Numbered from the stretch's first letter, positions 1 through 9,164 are shown. The stretch is DNA of 18,432 nt from Limisphaerales bacterium (GCA_003140275.1 PLJQ01000273.1:3766-22197), one strand, 5' to 3'. Numbers and translations: made by a program. Notes: generated by a model from the sequence alone, not told the origin.

Positions 1-1
1 C

Positions 2-247
2 ATCGTGTTCACACTTTACATGATTCCCGACCCGGCCACGACGCCGCTCAAGCCGTGGCGGCAGGCGTTCTTCGGATTCGCCGTCGCGATGGTGTATGGC
101 TGGATACAGCTCTTGCATCTGGTGTTCGGATTATTTTTCGCGCTGCTGACGGTGTGCGCGGTGCGCGGTATTTCGCTGCGCCTTTATTATGCGTTCAAAT
201 CGCGCGGTCCGGCGCAAACGGAAATTCCGGCGACTCAAAGCACATAA
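2..247 (+). CDS. unbU: C-terminal part of UnbU-like enediyne-cassette membrane protein (5' end outside window)
   Basis: The frame is open from the window edge to TAA at 245-247, so this is the last ~81 residues of a longer protein. They contain the short motif MIPDPATTP, then a long hydrophobic stretch (about residues 22-56 of the visible part) that can form one or two membrane helices, then a short polar tail. The motif and hydrophobic tail fit UnbU, the RnfD/NqrB-like integral membrane protein of enediyne warhead cassettes, whose biochemical role is unsettled. RnfD/NqrB proteins carry a comparable TDP-type motif near their C-terminus. Context supports the call: pksE and its thioesterase lie just downstream in the same direction. 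A generic RnfD/NqrB-like redox membrane protein is the alternative. The GTG at 5 is probably internal, because the frame continues upstream. Confidence 0.68.
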   Translation: MVFTLYMIPDPATTPLKPWRQAFFGFAVAMVYGWIQLLHLVFGLFFALLTVCAVRGISLRLYYAFKSRGPAQTEIPATQST

Positions 248-307
248 ACATTGAAGTCACGAAACCCGATTCAACAATAAACAACCTTTCCGGACCAGCC
301 GTTAAGC

Positions 308-1705
308 ATGAGAGACAAAGCTGCTTCCATGAAAAACAATTCCCGTATTTCCTGCGGCTTCATTGCCGTTTCCACCATTTTTCCGCTGGCTTGTGCCAGT
401 CCGGCGGCGGACAATTCCGTCGCCGTTTCCACCGCCTGGCAAAAACCGGACTGGCTGATGGATCTGTCGCTGGGCGTCAAAGAGAGCTACGATGACAACG
501 TATTGCTGGTGTCAGGCAACAGCATGCAGCCGCAGCCATCATGGGTCAGCACGGTTTCGCCAAAGATCGGATTCAATTTTGCGCCCCTGCTGGGAGATCA
601 GAACACGTTGCAGACATTTTCGTTTATTTACGCGCCGGAGTTTGCCATTTATCACAATGCCCCGTCGGAAAGTTACGACGCGCATAAAATAAACGATTCC
701 ATCAAAGGCCACGCCGGTGATTTTTCATTCAGTTTGGACAACGCGTTCCTTTACAATGACGGCAGCATAATTGCCCCGCGTTACGCCCTCAACCAGACCA
801 CCGATCAAAGAGATAGATACCGCAACTTCTATGCCTTCGCGCCGCCGCGTGAACGGCGGAATCAAATCCAGGATCGTTCCGCCGTCTCGCTTCAGTATGG
901 TTGGGACAAAATTTTTGTCAGGCCGGTGGCTTCATTGCTTTATTACGATCTCAAAACCGACTGGCACAACGCCGGGGTCGCTCCCTACCTTGGGTATCAA
1001 AACTGGCCGGATCGCTACGATGTGAATGGCGGCGCGGATTTGGGCTACCAGGTTATGCCCGGTCTGGCGGTCACGCTGGGCTACCGCTACGGCCAGCAAT
1101 ACCAGCAGCAATTTCCCTCGACGATTACCAGTGACAGACATTATTCATCCAGCGACTACCAGCGTGTGCTGGTCGGCTTGGAGGGCAACCCGTGGAGCTG
1201 GCTGAATGCCAGGCTGGTTACCGGACCGGATTTCCGCGATTACAACTCCATGGCCCCGGTCAATGATTCCCATCCGGTCAAATACTACGCCGAAGCGGTC
1301 CTGACTGCGACCCTGACGCCCAACCAGACGCTGACGTTCGACTACAAACAATGGGAATGGGTTGCCAGCACCGGCATCGTTCCGTTTTTCGACAGCACCT
1401 TCGCCCTGGCCTACCATTGGAATGCGACAAGGCAATTGGGATTGGACTTGGGCGGCAGGGTTCAAGAGGCCGACTTCAGCAGCGGCAACGACATGGCGGG
1501 AACGGCTCCCAGCCTGCGCGACGACATACAATATACAGTTTCAGCGGGTGTGAACTATGCCTTCACCCCCCGTTTGAACGCCGGCCTGGCCTGCAGTTAC
1601 GATTTGGGCGAGAATCTTCTGAATAATCTTGCCCCGCAATATGAGGCTTCCTATCGCGATTTTAACCATTTGTTGGTCTCGTTGAAAGTGCAATACAAAT
1701 TCTGA
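308..1705 (+). CDS. Outer-membrane beta-barrel protein (putative porin, BBP2-like)
   Basis: About 465 aa. The N-terminus carries a signal peptide (basic start, hydrophobic core, likely cleavage after the ACA near residue 31). The mature part is a succession of alternating aromatic and polar strands. Near its N-terminus it has a SYDDNVL segment of the kind seen in beta-barrel porin 2 families, and it ends with a C-terminal Phe in VQYKF, the usual outer-membrane insertion signature. I therefore place it in the outer membrane; its substrate is unknown. It sits 60 bp after the UnbU-like gene and 43 bp before pksE, so it is probably cotranscribed, and an inferred role is passage of the polyketide product across the outer membrane. 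An alternative ATG at 329 gives a more classical signal peptide starting MKNN; neither start has a clear ribosome binding site. GC is moderately lower than in pksE. Confidence 0.8.
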   Translation: MRDKAASMKNNSRISCGFIAVSTIFPLACASPAADNSVAVSTAWQKPDWLMDLSLGVKESYDDNVLLVSGNSMQPQPSWVSTVSPKIGFNFAPLLGDQNTLQTFSFIYAPEFAIYHNAPSESYDAHKINDSIKGHAGDFSFSLDNAFLYNDGSIIAPRYALNQTTDQRDRYRNFYAFAPPRERRNQIQDRSAVSLQYGWDKIFVRPVASLLYYDLKTDWHNAGVAPYLGYQNWPDRYDVNGGADLGYQVMPGLAVTLGYRYGQQYQQQFPSTITSDRHYSSSDYQRVLVGLEGNPWSWLNARLVTGPDFRDYNSMAPVNDSHPVKYYAEAVLTATLTPNQTLTFDYKQWEWVASTGIVPFFDSTFALAYHWNATRQLGLDLGGRVQEADFSSGNDMAGTAPSLRDDIQYTVSAGVNYAFTPRLNAGLACSYDLGENLLNNLAPQYEASYRDFNHLLVSLKVQYKF

Positions 1706-1748
1706 TTTGGAAAAATTATCTGTAATATGTTTTAACAATTCAACGACC

Positions 1749-4700
1749 ATGAATGCCATCGCCATCGTCGGCATGGCGTGCGTCTATCCCGACGCGCGCT
1801 CGCCGGGTGAACTCTGGGAAAATGTGCTCGCCCAACGCCGGGCCTTTCGCCGCCTCCCGCCGGAGCGGCTTCGGGGCGAAGATTATTTTTCAAGCGACCG
1901 GGACGCGCCCGATCGCACCTACGCCGTTCAAGCCGCGGTGATCGAGGGCTATGAATTCGACCGCGTCGCGTTTCGCGTCGCGGGCGGTACGTTCCGTTCG
2001 GCTGACCTGGCGCACTGGCTCGCGCTCGACGTGGCGTCCAGGGCGCTGGCCGACGCTGGTTTTCCGGATGGGAACGGACTGCCGCGCGAATCCACCGGCG
2101 TGTTGCTAGGCAACACCCTGACCGGCGAATTCGCGCGGGCCAACATCCTGCGCCTGCGCTGGCCGTACGCGCGGCGCGTGCTCGACGCCGCACTTGTGAA
2201 ACAAGGCTGGTCGCCGGAGCGACGCCAGAGTTTCCTCGTCGGTCTCGAAGCGGACTACAAATCGCCTTTCCCAGCGGTTGGCGAAGAAACGCTGGCCGGC
2301 AGCCTCTCGAACACTATCGCCGGACGTATCTGCAATCAGTTCGACCTTAAAGGCGGCGGTTACACGCTGGATGGCGCGTGTGCCTCATCCCTGCTCGCGG
2401 TGGCCAACGCTTGCTCCGCGCTGGCCACGGGCGATCTCGACGTTGTCCTGGCCGGGGGAGTTGATCTTAGCCTCGACCCGTTCGAAATCGTGGGTTTCGC
2501 CAAGACCGGCGCGCTGGCGTCCGACGAAATGCGGGTGTTTGATCAGCGCTCCACTGGATTCTGGCCGGGCGAGGGTTGCGGATTTGTGACGCTCATGCGG
2601 CACGGGGACGCGCTGGCGCAGGGTCGCCGCGTGTATGCGGTCATTCGTGGCTGGGGCATTTCTTCGGACGGCAGCGGCGGCATTACCCGACCTGAAACCG
2701 ACGGCCAGATCGAAGCATTGCGCCGCGCGTACCGCCGCGCGGGCTTCAGCATGGATACCGTCACGTATTGTGAAGGCCATGGCACTGGCACGGCCGTCGG
2801 AGACGCGACGGAACTCGAAGTGCTGACCCGCGTCCGCCGCGAGGCGAAACTGGCATCAGCACCCGCCGCCCTCGGTTCGATCAAGTCAAACATCGGCCAC
2901 ACCAAGGCCGCGGCAGGCATCGCAGGTCTGATCAAGGCTACGATGGCCGTCCACACGCAAGTGCTGCCACCAACGACCGGTTGCGAACAACCGCATCAGT
3001 TACTGGGCGATCCCGTGCCAGCATTGCGTGTGTTGAGCGAAGCTGGACTCTGGCCCAAAGACCGCCCGCTCCGCGCGAGCGTCAGCGCGATGGGTTTCGG
3101 CGGCATCAATGCGCATGTCGTGCTCGAAAGCGTCGTCGCAGAACGCCGCATCGCATTCAGTCCCTACGAGCGCTCCCTGGCCCGCTCACACCAGGATGCC
3201 GAACTGTTTCTCCTTTGCGCGGAGAGCGCGCATGACCTGATGCAGCAGGCGGACCAACTGTTGCCCGTCGCCGCCGGCATCTCGCGCTCGGAGCTGATGG
3301 ACCTGGCGGCGCAACTGCAACGCTCGCTCGAAGCGAAGCCGGTGCGCGCGGCCATCGTCGCCTCCAGACCAGAGGAACTCGTCGAGCGATTGCAGACACT
3401 CAAGACATGGCTGCTCCTCGGCGTCGAATCACGATCGCATTTTTCGGCCGGCATTTTTCTCGGTTCGGGCCGAACGTCGCCGCGCATTGCCTTCCTGTTT
3501 CCCGGCCAGGGGTCGCCGACGCATCTGGACGGCGGGGTCTGGCGTCGGCGCTTCGAGTCCGTTCGCGAGTTGTATGCGCGGGCCGCGTTGCCAGTGGATG
3601 GCGACCCGGTTTCGACGCGCCTGATGCAGCCCGCCGTGGTCACGGCGTCGCTGGCGGGCCTGAAGGTGATGGATGAATTCGGGTTGACGGCCACTGCGGC
3701 CATCGGACACAGCCTTGGCGAAATCACCTCGCTGCACTGGGCTGGCGCGATGGATGAGGAGACACTGCTGCGCATCGCACGGGCGCGCGGGGAGGCAATG
3801 GCTGAACTCGCCAGCCCAACGGGCGCGATGCTCGCGATTGCGGCACCGTGGCAAAAAGTACAGGCACTGCTGAACGCCGAACCGCTCGCGGTGGTCGGCT
3901 TCAATTCGCCGCGCCAGACGGTTGTCGCCGGGGAAGCGTCCGCCATCAACCGCTTGACCCAGTGGGCCGAGGCTGCCGGCTTTGATACGACTCTGTTGCC
4001 GGTGTCGCACGCGTTCCACACGCCACTGGTTGCCGCTGCCGTGCCGGTGCTGGCCGAACAACTCGCGCGGGAAACTTTCGGCCAGTTGAAGCACCACGTA
4101 ATCTCCACGATCACCGGCGCGCCACTCGAGAACGATGAAGACCCGCGTACGTTGTTGTGCCGCCAAGTGACGTCGCCTGTGCGGTTCGACAGTGCGCTGG
4201 CCGCTCTGTTGGGCGTGGACCGCGCCGCCGGAGCCACTGACCAGCCACCTGCTCGCTCGATTAGCGGGGTTGATTTGCTGATCGAGGTTGGTCCCGGGTT
4301 GGTGCTCAGCAATCTTGTGCGAGACACGACGGATGTGCCGGTCGTTTCGCTTGATGCGGGCGGGCCGTCGTTGCAGGGCCTGCAGCAAACACTGGGCGCG
4401 GCTTTTGCCTTGGGCGCGCCCGTGCGACACGCGAGATTGTTTGAAGACCGGTTCACCCGGCCATTCGCGTTGGACCGGAAACCGAAGTTCTTTGTGAACC
4501 CGTGCGAGTTGGCGCCGGTTACGCCGCAGGTCGCCGAAGAAGCGAAATCCGGCGTTCCGGGCCGCAGCACTCCGTCCGCGACTAGACGCGCGGATACTTC
4601 GAAACCTTTCCTGCAAGTCGCGGCCACGAAGACCGTGACAGTTGTGCTTCAAACTCCGGGCGGGCACGAACCAGGCAATACCACCCAGCGCGCCGGGTCG

Positions 4701-7700
4701 GACACCAGCGTTCCGATCCGCCCCATTGATTTGATCCGTCAACTCGTCGCCGAACGCGCGGAACTACCGCTAGCGGCGGTGCAGGTTGACAGCCGTATGT
4801 TGCGCGACCTGCACCTCAATTCGATCACGGTCGGCCAACTGGTTTCCGAGGCGGCCCGACGACTCGGCCTGCCGCGCATGGTCGGGTTGACAAATTTCGC
4901 CAACGCCAGCGTCGCGGAAATGGCTTGTGCCCTGGAGGAGTTGAAACAAACGGGCGGCACAGCGCGATCCACCGACAAGAAACGCCAGCCGCCGGGCGTG
5001 GATGTGTGGATCGAGACCTTCACGATGGAGTTGGTGGAAGCGAAGCGACCGGTGCGTGCAACCGCAATCGAAGCGCAAGTCGTCCCTGCTCGCAGCCCTC
5101 ACGAATTCGTTAACCACTGCGAGGATTCCAAACCGACTGGGGCAAATAATGGCGCTGCAACCTTGGACGGTTCGCGCTCCGCTATTGCCGGCTGGCAGAT
5201 TTTTTCGCCGCCCGGGCACCCGCTCGCCGCGCCGTTGCGCGAAAAGCTGGCCCAAGCCGGCGGCGGCGTGTTGCTTTGCCTGCCGGAAAACCCGACGGAA
5301 GAAGTCATCGGACTGATGCTGAATGCGGCGCGGGCGACGGCGGCGGTGAAAGAGCCGGCGCGCTTCGTGTTGGTTCAGCACGGTTGGGGTGGCGCCGGTT
5401 TCGCGCGGACGTTGCATTTGGAAACGCCCGGTCTGACAACGTGCGTCGTGAACGTGCCACCCGCGCAGCCCCACGCTGTGGAATGGATTTTTTGCGAAGC
5501 GATGTCCGCGGCCGGCTACACTGAGGCGCATTACGACGTGGAAGGACATCGCCGCGAGCCGAGGTTGAAGTGGCGACCGCAGGAGCGCATCCGCGATTCC
5601 GAGTGCGAAAGGAACGGCGGATTTCCAATCGGATCGGGCGACGTGTTGCTCGTGACCGGCGGCGGAAAAGGCATTGCAGCGGAGTGCGCGCTGGCATTGG
5701 GCCGTGAGACGGGCGCGCGGCTGGCGCTGATGGGCCGGTCTGATCCGGCGGCGGACCGGCAGTTGGCGGAGAACCTCGCGCGCATCACGGCGGCGGGTGT
5801 GAGTTGCTGCTACGTGCGCGCAGACGTGACGGACGATGGGGCCGTCCGCAGGGCAGTCGCGGAGGCGGAAAAAAAACTTGGCCCGGTGACGGCGCTGCTG
5901 CACGGCGCGGGCACGAACACGCCGCAGTTGATCGGCGCGCTGGACGAGGCGGCGTTCCGGCGCACGATGTCGCCCAAAACCCAAGGCGCGCGTAACGTGC
6001 TGGCCGCGATTGACGCGGATCGGTTGCGGCTCTTTATCACTTTCGGTTCGATCATCGCTCGCGCGGGATTTCGCGGTGAAGCCGATTACGCCACGGCCAA
6101 TGAGTGGATGACGGCGTTCACGGAGCAGTTTCAGGCGGAGCATCCCCAATGTCGCTGTCTCGCGCTCGAATGGTCGGTCTGGTCCGGCGTCGGCATGGGC
6201 GAACGTCTGGGTCGCGTCGAGTCGCTGATGCAGCAGGGCATCATGCCGATTCCGCCGGATGAAGGTGTGCGGATTCTGCTGGCGACGCTGCGTCGTCCGC
6301 CGACTTCGGTCGCGCTGGTGGTTGCGGGTCGGTTCGGCGAGTCGTCGTCGCTCAAGTTCACGGCGCCGGAATTGCCGCTGCGTCGCTTTCTCGAACGGAA
6401 GCGCGTTTATTATCCCGGCGTCGAACTGATCGTGGACGCCGAGTTGTCCGTGGAGGCGGATCCGTATCTGAACGACCACATCATGCAGAAACAGAGGCTC
6501 TTTCCCGCGGTGCTGGGTTTGGAAGCGATGGCGCAGGTGGCAATGGCACTCGCCGGTTCAACCGTGCCGCCGAGTTTCGAGCAGGTTCAGTTCACGCGGC
6601 CCGTGGCGGTGTCCGATAAAAGTCCGACGACCATCCAGCTCGCGGCGTTGCGGCGCGGGGCGAACCTGGTCGAGGTTTGTCTGCGTTCTGAGGAAAGCGA
6701 TTATCATGTGGATCACTTTCGCGCGCTCTGCAGGTTTGGGACTGCCGAGAGCGGCACGTCGCGATTGTTGCTTGCGTCATCCGGTTCGGACCATCTGGCC
6801 TTGGAGCCGCACAAGGATTTGTACGGCCAGATTCTTTTTCATCAGGGACGGTTTTGCCGGTTGCGTGGTTACCGGCTGCTCAAGGCGAAAGCGTGCGTCG
6901 CCGAAATCACGCCGGATGATGGCGCGCAATGGTTCGGACCTTATCTGCCGGCGGATTTTGTTCTGGGCAATCCCGGGGCGCGCGACGCGGCATTGCACGC
7001 CATTCAGGCCTGCATTCCACACCAGCGCATCCTGCCCACGGGTATGGATGAGTTGATCATCCGACGAAGTGACTCGGGGGCGCGGTTCGTCCGGGCGCGT
7101 GAACGGGAGCGCGATGGCAACAATTTTATTTACGACGTGGAGATCACGGACGCCCACGATGCAGTCATCGAGCGTTGGAATGGACTGCGGCTGCGGGCGG
7201 TGGAAATAATCGCGACGCACGAGGCCTGGCCGGATGCGCTGCTGTCGCCTTACTTGGAGCGGCGGCTGGAAGAGTTGGTGGCCCACTCCGCGGTGAGTGT
7301 GGCGCTCGAACGCGACCGGAAGGAAGCACGCGCAGCCAACAGTGACGCAGCCATCCAACAGGCGTTGGGGAAGGCGGAACGAATCTGGAGGCGGGCGGAC
7401 GGAAAACCGGTGACTGTCGAAGGAGAGGGTGTTTCGGCGTCTCATGCGCAAGGTTACACCCTGGCGGTGGCGGGCAGCGGTGGCGTGGCGTGTGATCTGG
7501 AAACGGTCGCCACCCGGACCGATTCCGCATGGCGCGACCTTTTGGGCGCGGAACGATTCACACTGGCCGAGCGCATCGCCCGGGATCAGTCCGAGGGGGC
7601 AGACTTTGCAGCGACGCGATTGTGGGCTGTTGTGGAGTGTATGAAGAAAGTCGGACTGACGTCGCAGTCGCCACTCGTGCTGGAGTCGGCCACCGCAGAT

Positions 7701-7850
7701 GGCTGGGTACTGTTCCGCTCGGGCGCGCTATTGATCGCCACCTGCATTACCTCAGTCCGTGGTGTCACAAGCCCGCTGGCCGTGGCGGTGGGTGTCCGCT
7801 CCGTCCGCGCAACTGAAAAATTACCCGCGTTCGCCGAGGCAACGGCGTGA
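1749..7850 (+). CDS. pksE: Enediyne-type iterative polyketide synthase PKSE (KS-AT-ACP-KR-DH-PPTase)
   Basis: 2033 aa with the full PKSE order. KS spans about 3-460 with Cys211 in DGACASS, His344 in EGHGTG and His384 in NIGHTKAA. AT spans about 575-880 with FPGQGS near 584, Ser655 in GHSLGE and His757 in HAFH, which suggests malonyl-CoA. ACP spans about 992-1065 with the phosphopantetheine Ser1025 in LHLNSITVG. KR has TGGGKGI at 1303-1309, Ser1434 and Tyr1447 in DYATAN. DH has His1577 in NDHIM and Asp1746 in GARDAALH. The C-terminal PPTase has CDLE (Asp1916, Glu1918) and WAVVECMKK (Glu1963, Lys1967). All catalytic residues seem intact. The PPTase activates the enzyme's own ACP, and the KS/KR/DH domains iteratively build a polyene on it in the cytoplasm. 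Start at ATG 1749 was chosen because the KS begins right there (IAIVGMAC); it has no Shine-Dalgarno. The in-frame TTG at 1707 would add 14 unlikely residues. Confidence 0.96.
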   Translation: MNAIAIVGMACVYPDARSPGELWENVLAQRRAFRRLPPERLRGEDYFSSDRDAPDRTYAVQAAVIEGYEFDRVAFRVAGGTFRSADLAHWLALDVASRALADAGFPDGNGLPRESTGVLLGNTLTGEFARANILRLRWPYARRVLDAALVKQGWSPERRQSFLVGLEADYKSPFPAVGEETLAGSLSNTIAGRICNQFDLKGGGYTLDGACASSLLAVANACSALATGDLDVVLAGGVDLSLDPFEIVGFAKTGALASDEMRVFDQRSTGFWPGEGCGFVTLMRHGDALAQGRRVYAVIRGWGISSDGSGGITRPETDGQIEALRRAYRRAGFSMDTVTYCEGHGTGTAVGDATELEVLTRVRREAKLASAPAALGSIKSNIGHTKAAAGIAGLIKATMAVHTQVLPPTTGCEQPHQLLGDPVPALRVLSEAGLWPKDRPLRASVSAMGFGGINAHVVLESVVAERRIAFSPYERSLARSHQDAELFLLCAESAHDLMQQADQLLPVAAGISRSELMDLAAQLQRSLEAKPVRAAIVASRPEELVERLQTLKTWLLLGVESRSHFSAGIFLGSGRTSPRIAFLFPGQGSPTHLDGGVWRRRFESVRELYARAALPVDGDPVSTRLMQPAVVTASLAGLKVMDEFGLTATAAIGHSLGEITSLHWAGAMDEETLLRIARARGEAMAELASPTGAMLAIAAPWQKVQALLNAEPLAVVGFNSPRQTVVAGEASAINRLTQWAEAAGFDTTLLPVSHAFHTPLVAAAVPVLAEQLARETFGQLKHHVISTITGAPLENDEDPRTLLCRQVTSPVRFDSALAALLGVDRAAGATDQPPARSISGVDLLIEVGPGLVLSNLVRDTTDVPVVSLDAGGPSLQGLQQTLGAAFALGAPVRHARLFEDRFTRPFALDRKPKFFVNPCELAPVTPQVAEEAKSGVPGRSTPSATRRADTSKPFLQVAATKTVTVVLQTPGGHEPGNTTQRAGSDTSVPIRPIDLIRQLVAERAELPLAAVQVDSRMLRDLHLNSITVGQLVSEAARRLGLPRMVGLTNFANASVAEMACALEELKQTGGTARSTDKKRQPPGVDVWIETFTMELVEAKRPVRATAIEAQVVPARSPHEFVNHCEDSKPTGANNGAATLDGSRSAIAGWQIFSPPGHPLAAPLREKLAQAGGGVLLCLPENPTEEVIGLMLNAARATAAVKEPARFVLVQHGWGGAGFARTLHLETPGLTTCVVNVPPAQPHAVEWIFCEAMSAAGYTEAHYDVEGHRREPRLKWRPQERIRDSECERNGGFPIGSGDVLLVTGGGKGIAAECALALGRETGARLALMGRSDPAADRQLAENLARITAAGVSCCYVRADVTDDGAVRRAVAEAEKKLGPVTALLHGAGTNTPQLIGALDEAAFRRTMSPKTQGARNVLAAIDADRLRLFITFGSIIARAGFRGEADYATANEWMTAFTEQFQAEHPQCRCLALEWSVWSGVGMGERLGRVESLMQQGIMPIPPDEGVRILLATLRRPPTSVALVVAGRFGESSSLKFTAPELPLRRFLERKRVYYPGVELIVDAELSVEADPYLNDHIMQKQRLFPAVLGLEAMAQVAMALAGSTVPPSFEQVQFTRPVAVSDKSPTTIQLAALRRGANLVEVCLRSEESDYHVDHFRALCRFGTAESGTSRLLLASSGSDHLALEPHKDLYGQILFHQGRFCRLRGYRLLKAKACVAEITPDDGAQWFGPYLPADFVLGNPGARDAALHAIQACIPHQRILPTGMDELIIRRSDSGARFVRARERERDGNNFIYDVEITDAHDAVIERWNGLRLRAVEIIATHEAWPDALLSPYLERRLEELVAHSAVSVALERDRKEARAANSDAAIQQALGKAERIWRRADGKPVTVEGEGVSASHAQGYTLAVAGSGGVACDLETVATRTDSAWRDLLGAERFTLAERIARDQSEGADFAATRLWAVVECMKKVGLTSQSPLVLESATADGWVLFRSGALLIATCITSVRGVTSPLAVAVGVRSVRATEKLPAFAEATA

Positions 7851-7863
7851 GCATAGGCAAACA

Positions 7864-8286
7864 ATGCGCCACTACGAATATCGGCACGTTGTCAGTTTCG
7901 AGGAAACCAACTTGGTGGGCAATGTCTATTACACGCACTATGTAAGCTGGCAGGGAAGATGCCGCGAGTTGTTTCTGCGCGACCATGCGCCGGACGTAAT
8001 TGATGAGTTAAACCGCGGCCTGAACCTGGCCACTGTGAGCTGCTCCTGCGAATACTACGTTGAACTGATGGCCTTCGACGAGGTCATTATCCGCATGCGC
8101 CTGGCCGATTTTGTCCAGAACCGCATTACGCTTGCTTTCGAGTATTGGCGACGCAAGGACAGCGGCGAGGAACTGGTGGCGCGCGGCGAACAGCAGGTCG
8201 CTTGCATGAGGCGCGAAGGGGAACGGGTTTCGCCCGCGCCCGTGCCACCGTCCCTGCGCAAAGCCCTGGCGGCGTATTCCGAATAA
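7864..8286 (+). CDS. tebC: Enediyne polyketide thioesterase (hotdog fold, CalE7/SgcE10 type)
   Basis: 140 aa, the usual length of the TEBC partner of PKSE. The N-terminal half is typical of the family: FEETNLVGNVYY followed by WQGRCRE. Asn16, Tyr26 and Arg34 are spaced 10 and 18 residues apart, exactly as the CalE7 residues I recall as functionally important (Asn19, Tyr29, Arg37). This subfamily lacks the acidic catalytic residue of ordinary hotdog thioesterases. It hydrolyses the polyene (or polyene beta-keto acid) from the PKSE carrier protein, allowing release and decarboxylation. It lies 13 bp after pksE and is surely cotranscribed. ATG 7864 is preceded by AGG at 7855-7857, a weak ribosome binding site. 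The open frame extends upstream inside pksE, but that extension is not family-like. Confidence 0.95.
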   Translation: MRHYEYRHVVSFEETNLVGNVYYTHYVSWQGRCRELFLRDHAPDVIDELNRGLNLATVSCSCEYYVELMAFDEVIIRMRLADFVQNRITLAFEYWRRKDSGEELVARGEQQVACMRREGERVSPAPVPPSLRKALAAYSE

Positions 8287-8294
8287 CCGACGGG

Positions 8295-9095
8295 ATGAAG
8301 ACGGTTTCCCCCACGTCAACACATCGCACCGACACGATCGAGGCTTACCAGACGTCCGTCGAGCGGGCCATCCGCCATATGAAGGAGCATCTGCCCGAGC
8401 CGCTGGATCTGGACGCGATCTCGCGGATTGCTGCGATCAGCAAATTCCATCTCGTTCGCGTCTTTGATGAGCTCACCGGCATCACGCCGCATCACTTTCT
8501 GGCGTGCCTGCGGATGCAGCAGGCGAAGAAACTTCTTTTGAGCTCGGAATCATCCATCACGGAGGTTTGCATGAAAGTTGGATACTCTTCCCTGGGCACC
8601 TTCTCCAAAACCTTCAGCAGCCTGGTGGGAGTTTCGCCGCAGGAATTCCGGACGATGCCCAAACGGCTCACGGCAAAACAATTCGCCACCGCAATCTGGC
8701 GTTATCTGGCCGCGCGCCGAAAGATTTCCGGGCCGCTGCTTGAGGGCGAGGTGGAAGGACCGGCCAGGCCGCGCGGATTCACTTTTGTCGGCGCCTTCAC
8801 CAAAGGCGTGCCGCAAGGCGTTCCCTATTCCGGCACCGTGATGGTAAAGCACGGGATTTTTCGCATCGAGCGGCCAACGATTCCGGAGTTCCATTTGATG
8901 GCGGTCTTGATCCCGTTCGCCGCCAGTTTAACAGACATGGTTTCCGACATTCCCGTCAGTCTCGTCGCCAGTCTGCGGGTCCAAGACAACGAGATTGGCA
9001 AGCCCATTAAACCCCGGCTTCGTTTGCGTCCGCTGCGTCCGACCGATCCGCCCATCGTTCTGGCGCTCCCGGCTCTGCCTCCTCTCCGGGGTTGA
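8295..9095 (+). CDS. AraC-family transcriptional regulator with N-terminal DNA-binding domain
   Basis: 266 aa. The double helix-turn-helix of AraC/XylS regulators is at residues ~18-120: a first HTH around LDLDAISRIAAIS (37-49), and a second around SITEVCMKVGY (87-97) followed by the GVSPQEFR signature (112-119). Having the DNA-binding domain first is the less common domain order. The remaining ~140 residues resemble no ligand-binding domain I recognise and end in a Pro/Leu/Arg-rich tail. The start is 8 bp after the thioesterase stop, so it is probably the last regulatory gene of the pksE operon and may control that operon. No good Shine-Dalgarno precedes ATG 8295, and translational coupling is plausible. 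A longer reading of the same frame starts inside the thioesterase gene and is unlikely. Confidence 0.88.
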   Translation: MKTVSPTSTHRTDTIEAYQTSVERAIRHMKEHLPEPLDLDAISRIAAISKFHLVRVFDELTGITPHHFLACLRMQQAKKLLLSSESSITEVCMKVGYSSLGTFSKTFSSLVGVSPQEFRTMPKRLTAKQFATAIWRYLAARRKISGPLLEGEVEGPARPRGFTFVGAFTKGVPQGVPYSGTVMVKHGIFRIERPTIPEFHLMAVLIPFAASLTDMVSDIPVSLVASLRVQDNEIGKPIKPRLRLRPLRPTDPPIVLALPALPPLRG

Positions 9096-9104
9096 TGCCC
9101 GTTG

Positions 9105-9164
9105 AAAGTTCGCAATCGCGGAGAAGCAGGCGTTGCGGAGACTATGTTAACGTTGGCTCGTATG
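9105..9164 (+). promoter_or_regulatory. Conserved 60-nt leader of secreted paralog 1
   Basis: This stretch aligns without a gap to 11226-11285, upstream of the second paralog; by eye about three quarters of positions match. Best conserved are AAAGTTCGCAATC, then CGGAGAAGCAG one base later. In both copies the distance from the first base of the block to the chosen ATG is 57 nt. Because the block starts 10 bp after the AraC stop codon, little room is left for a separate promoter. It may be a shared untranslated leader, an operator, or simply remnant duplicated sequence. It could also be translated if starts lie further upstream, since the frame is open in both copies. Confidence 0.45.

Noticed and set aside
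55..495. 146-codon + frame spanning the unbU end and the start of the beta-barrel gene
   Set aside because: It overlaps two better genes in another frame, and its sequence is Arg-rich noise.
1707..1748. Upstream TTG start for pksE
   Set aside because: It would add 14 residues before the KS, which normally begins at the protein start; ATG 1749 places the KS cysteine at 211, the position I recall for SgcE.
3164..6479. Very long - strand open frames (487, 437 and 569 codons) opposite pksE
   Set aside because: They are antisense to clear KS-AT-ACP-KR-DH coding sequence, have Arg/Ser/Ala-biased compositions with no family motif, and arise from the high third-position GC of pksE.
1749..7850. PUFA synthase or ordinary type I modular PKS
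   Set aside because: Only one ACP is present, no ER domain is seen, and the C-terminal PPTase with the adjacent TEBC thioesterase is the PKSE arrangement.
8145..8294. Extended start of the AraC regulator inside the thioesterase gene
   Set aside because: The added 50 residues overlap the well-supported thioesterase frame and look like out-of-frame translation; ATG 8295 directly precedes the AraC domain.
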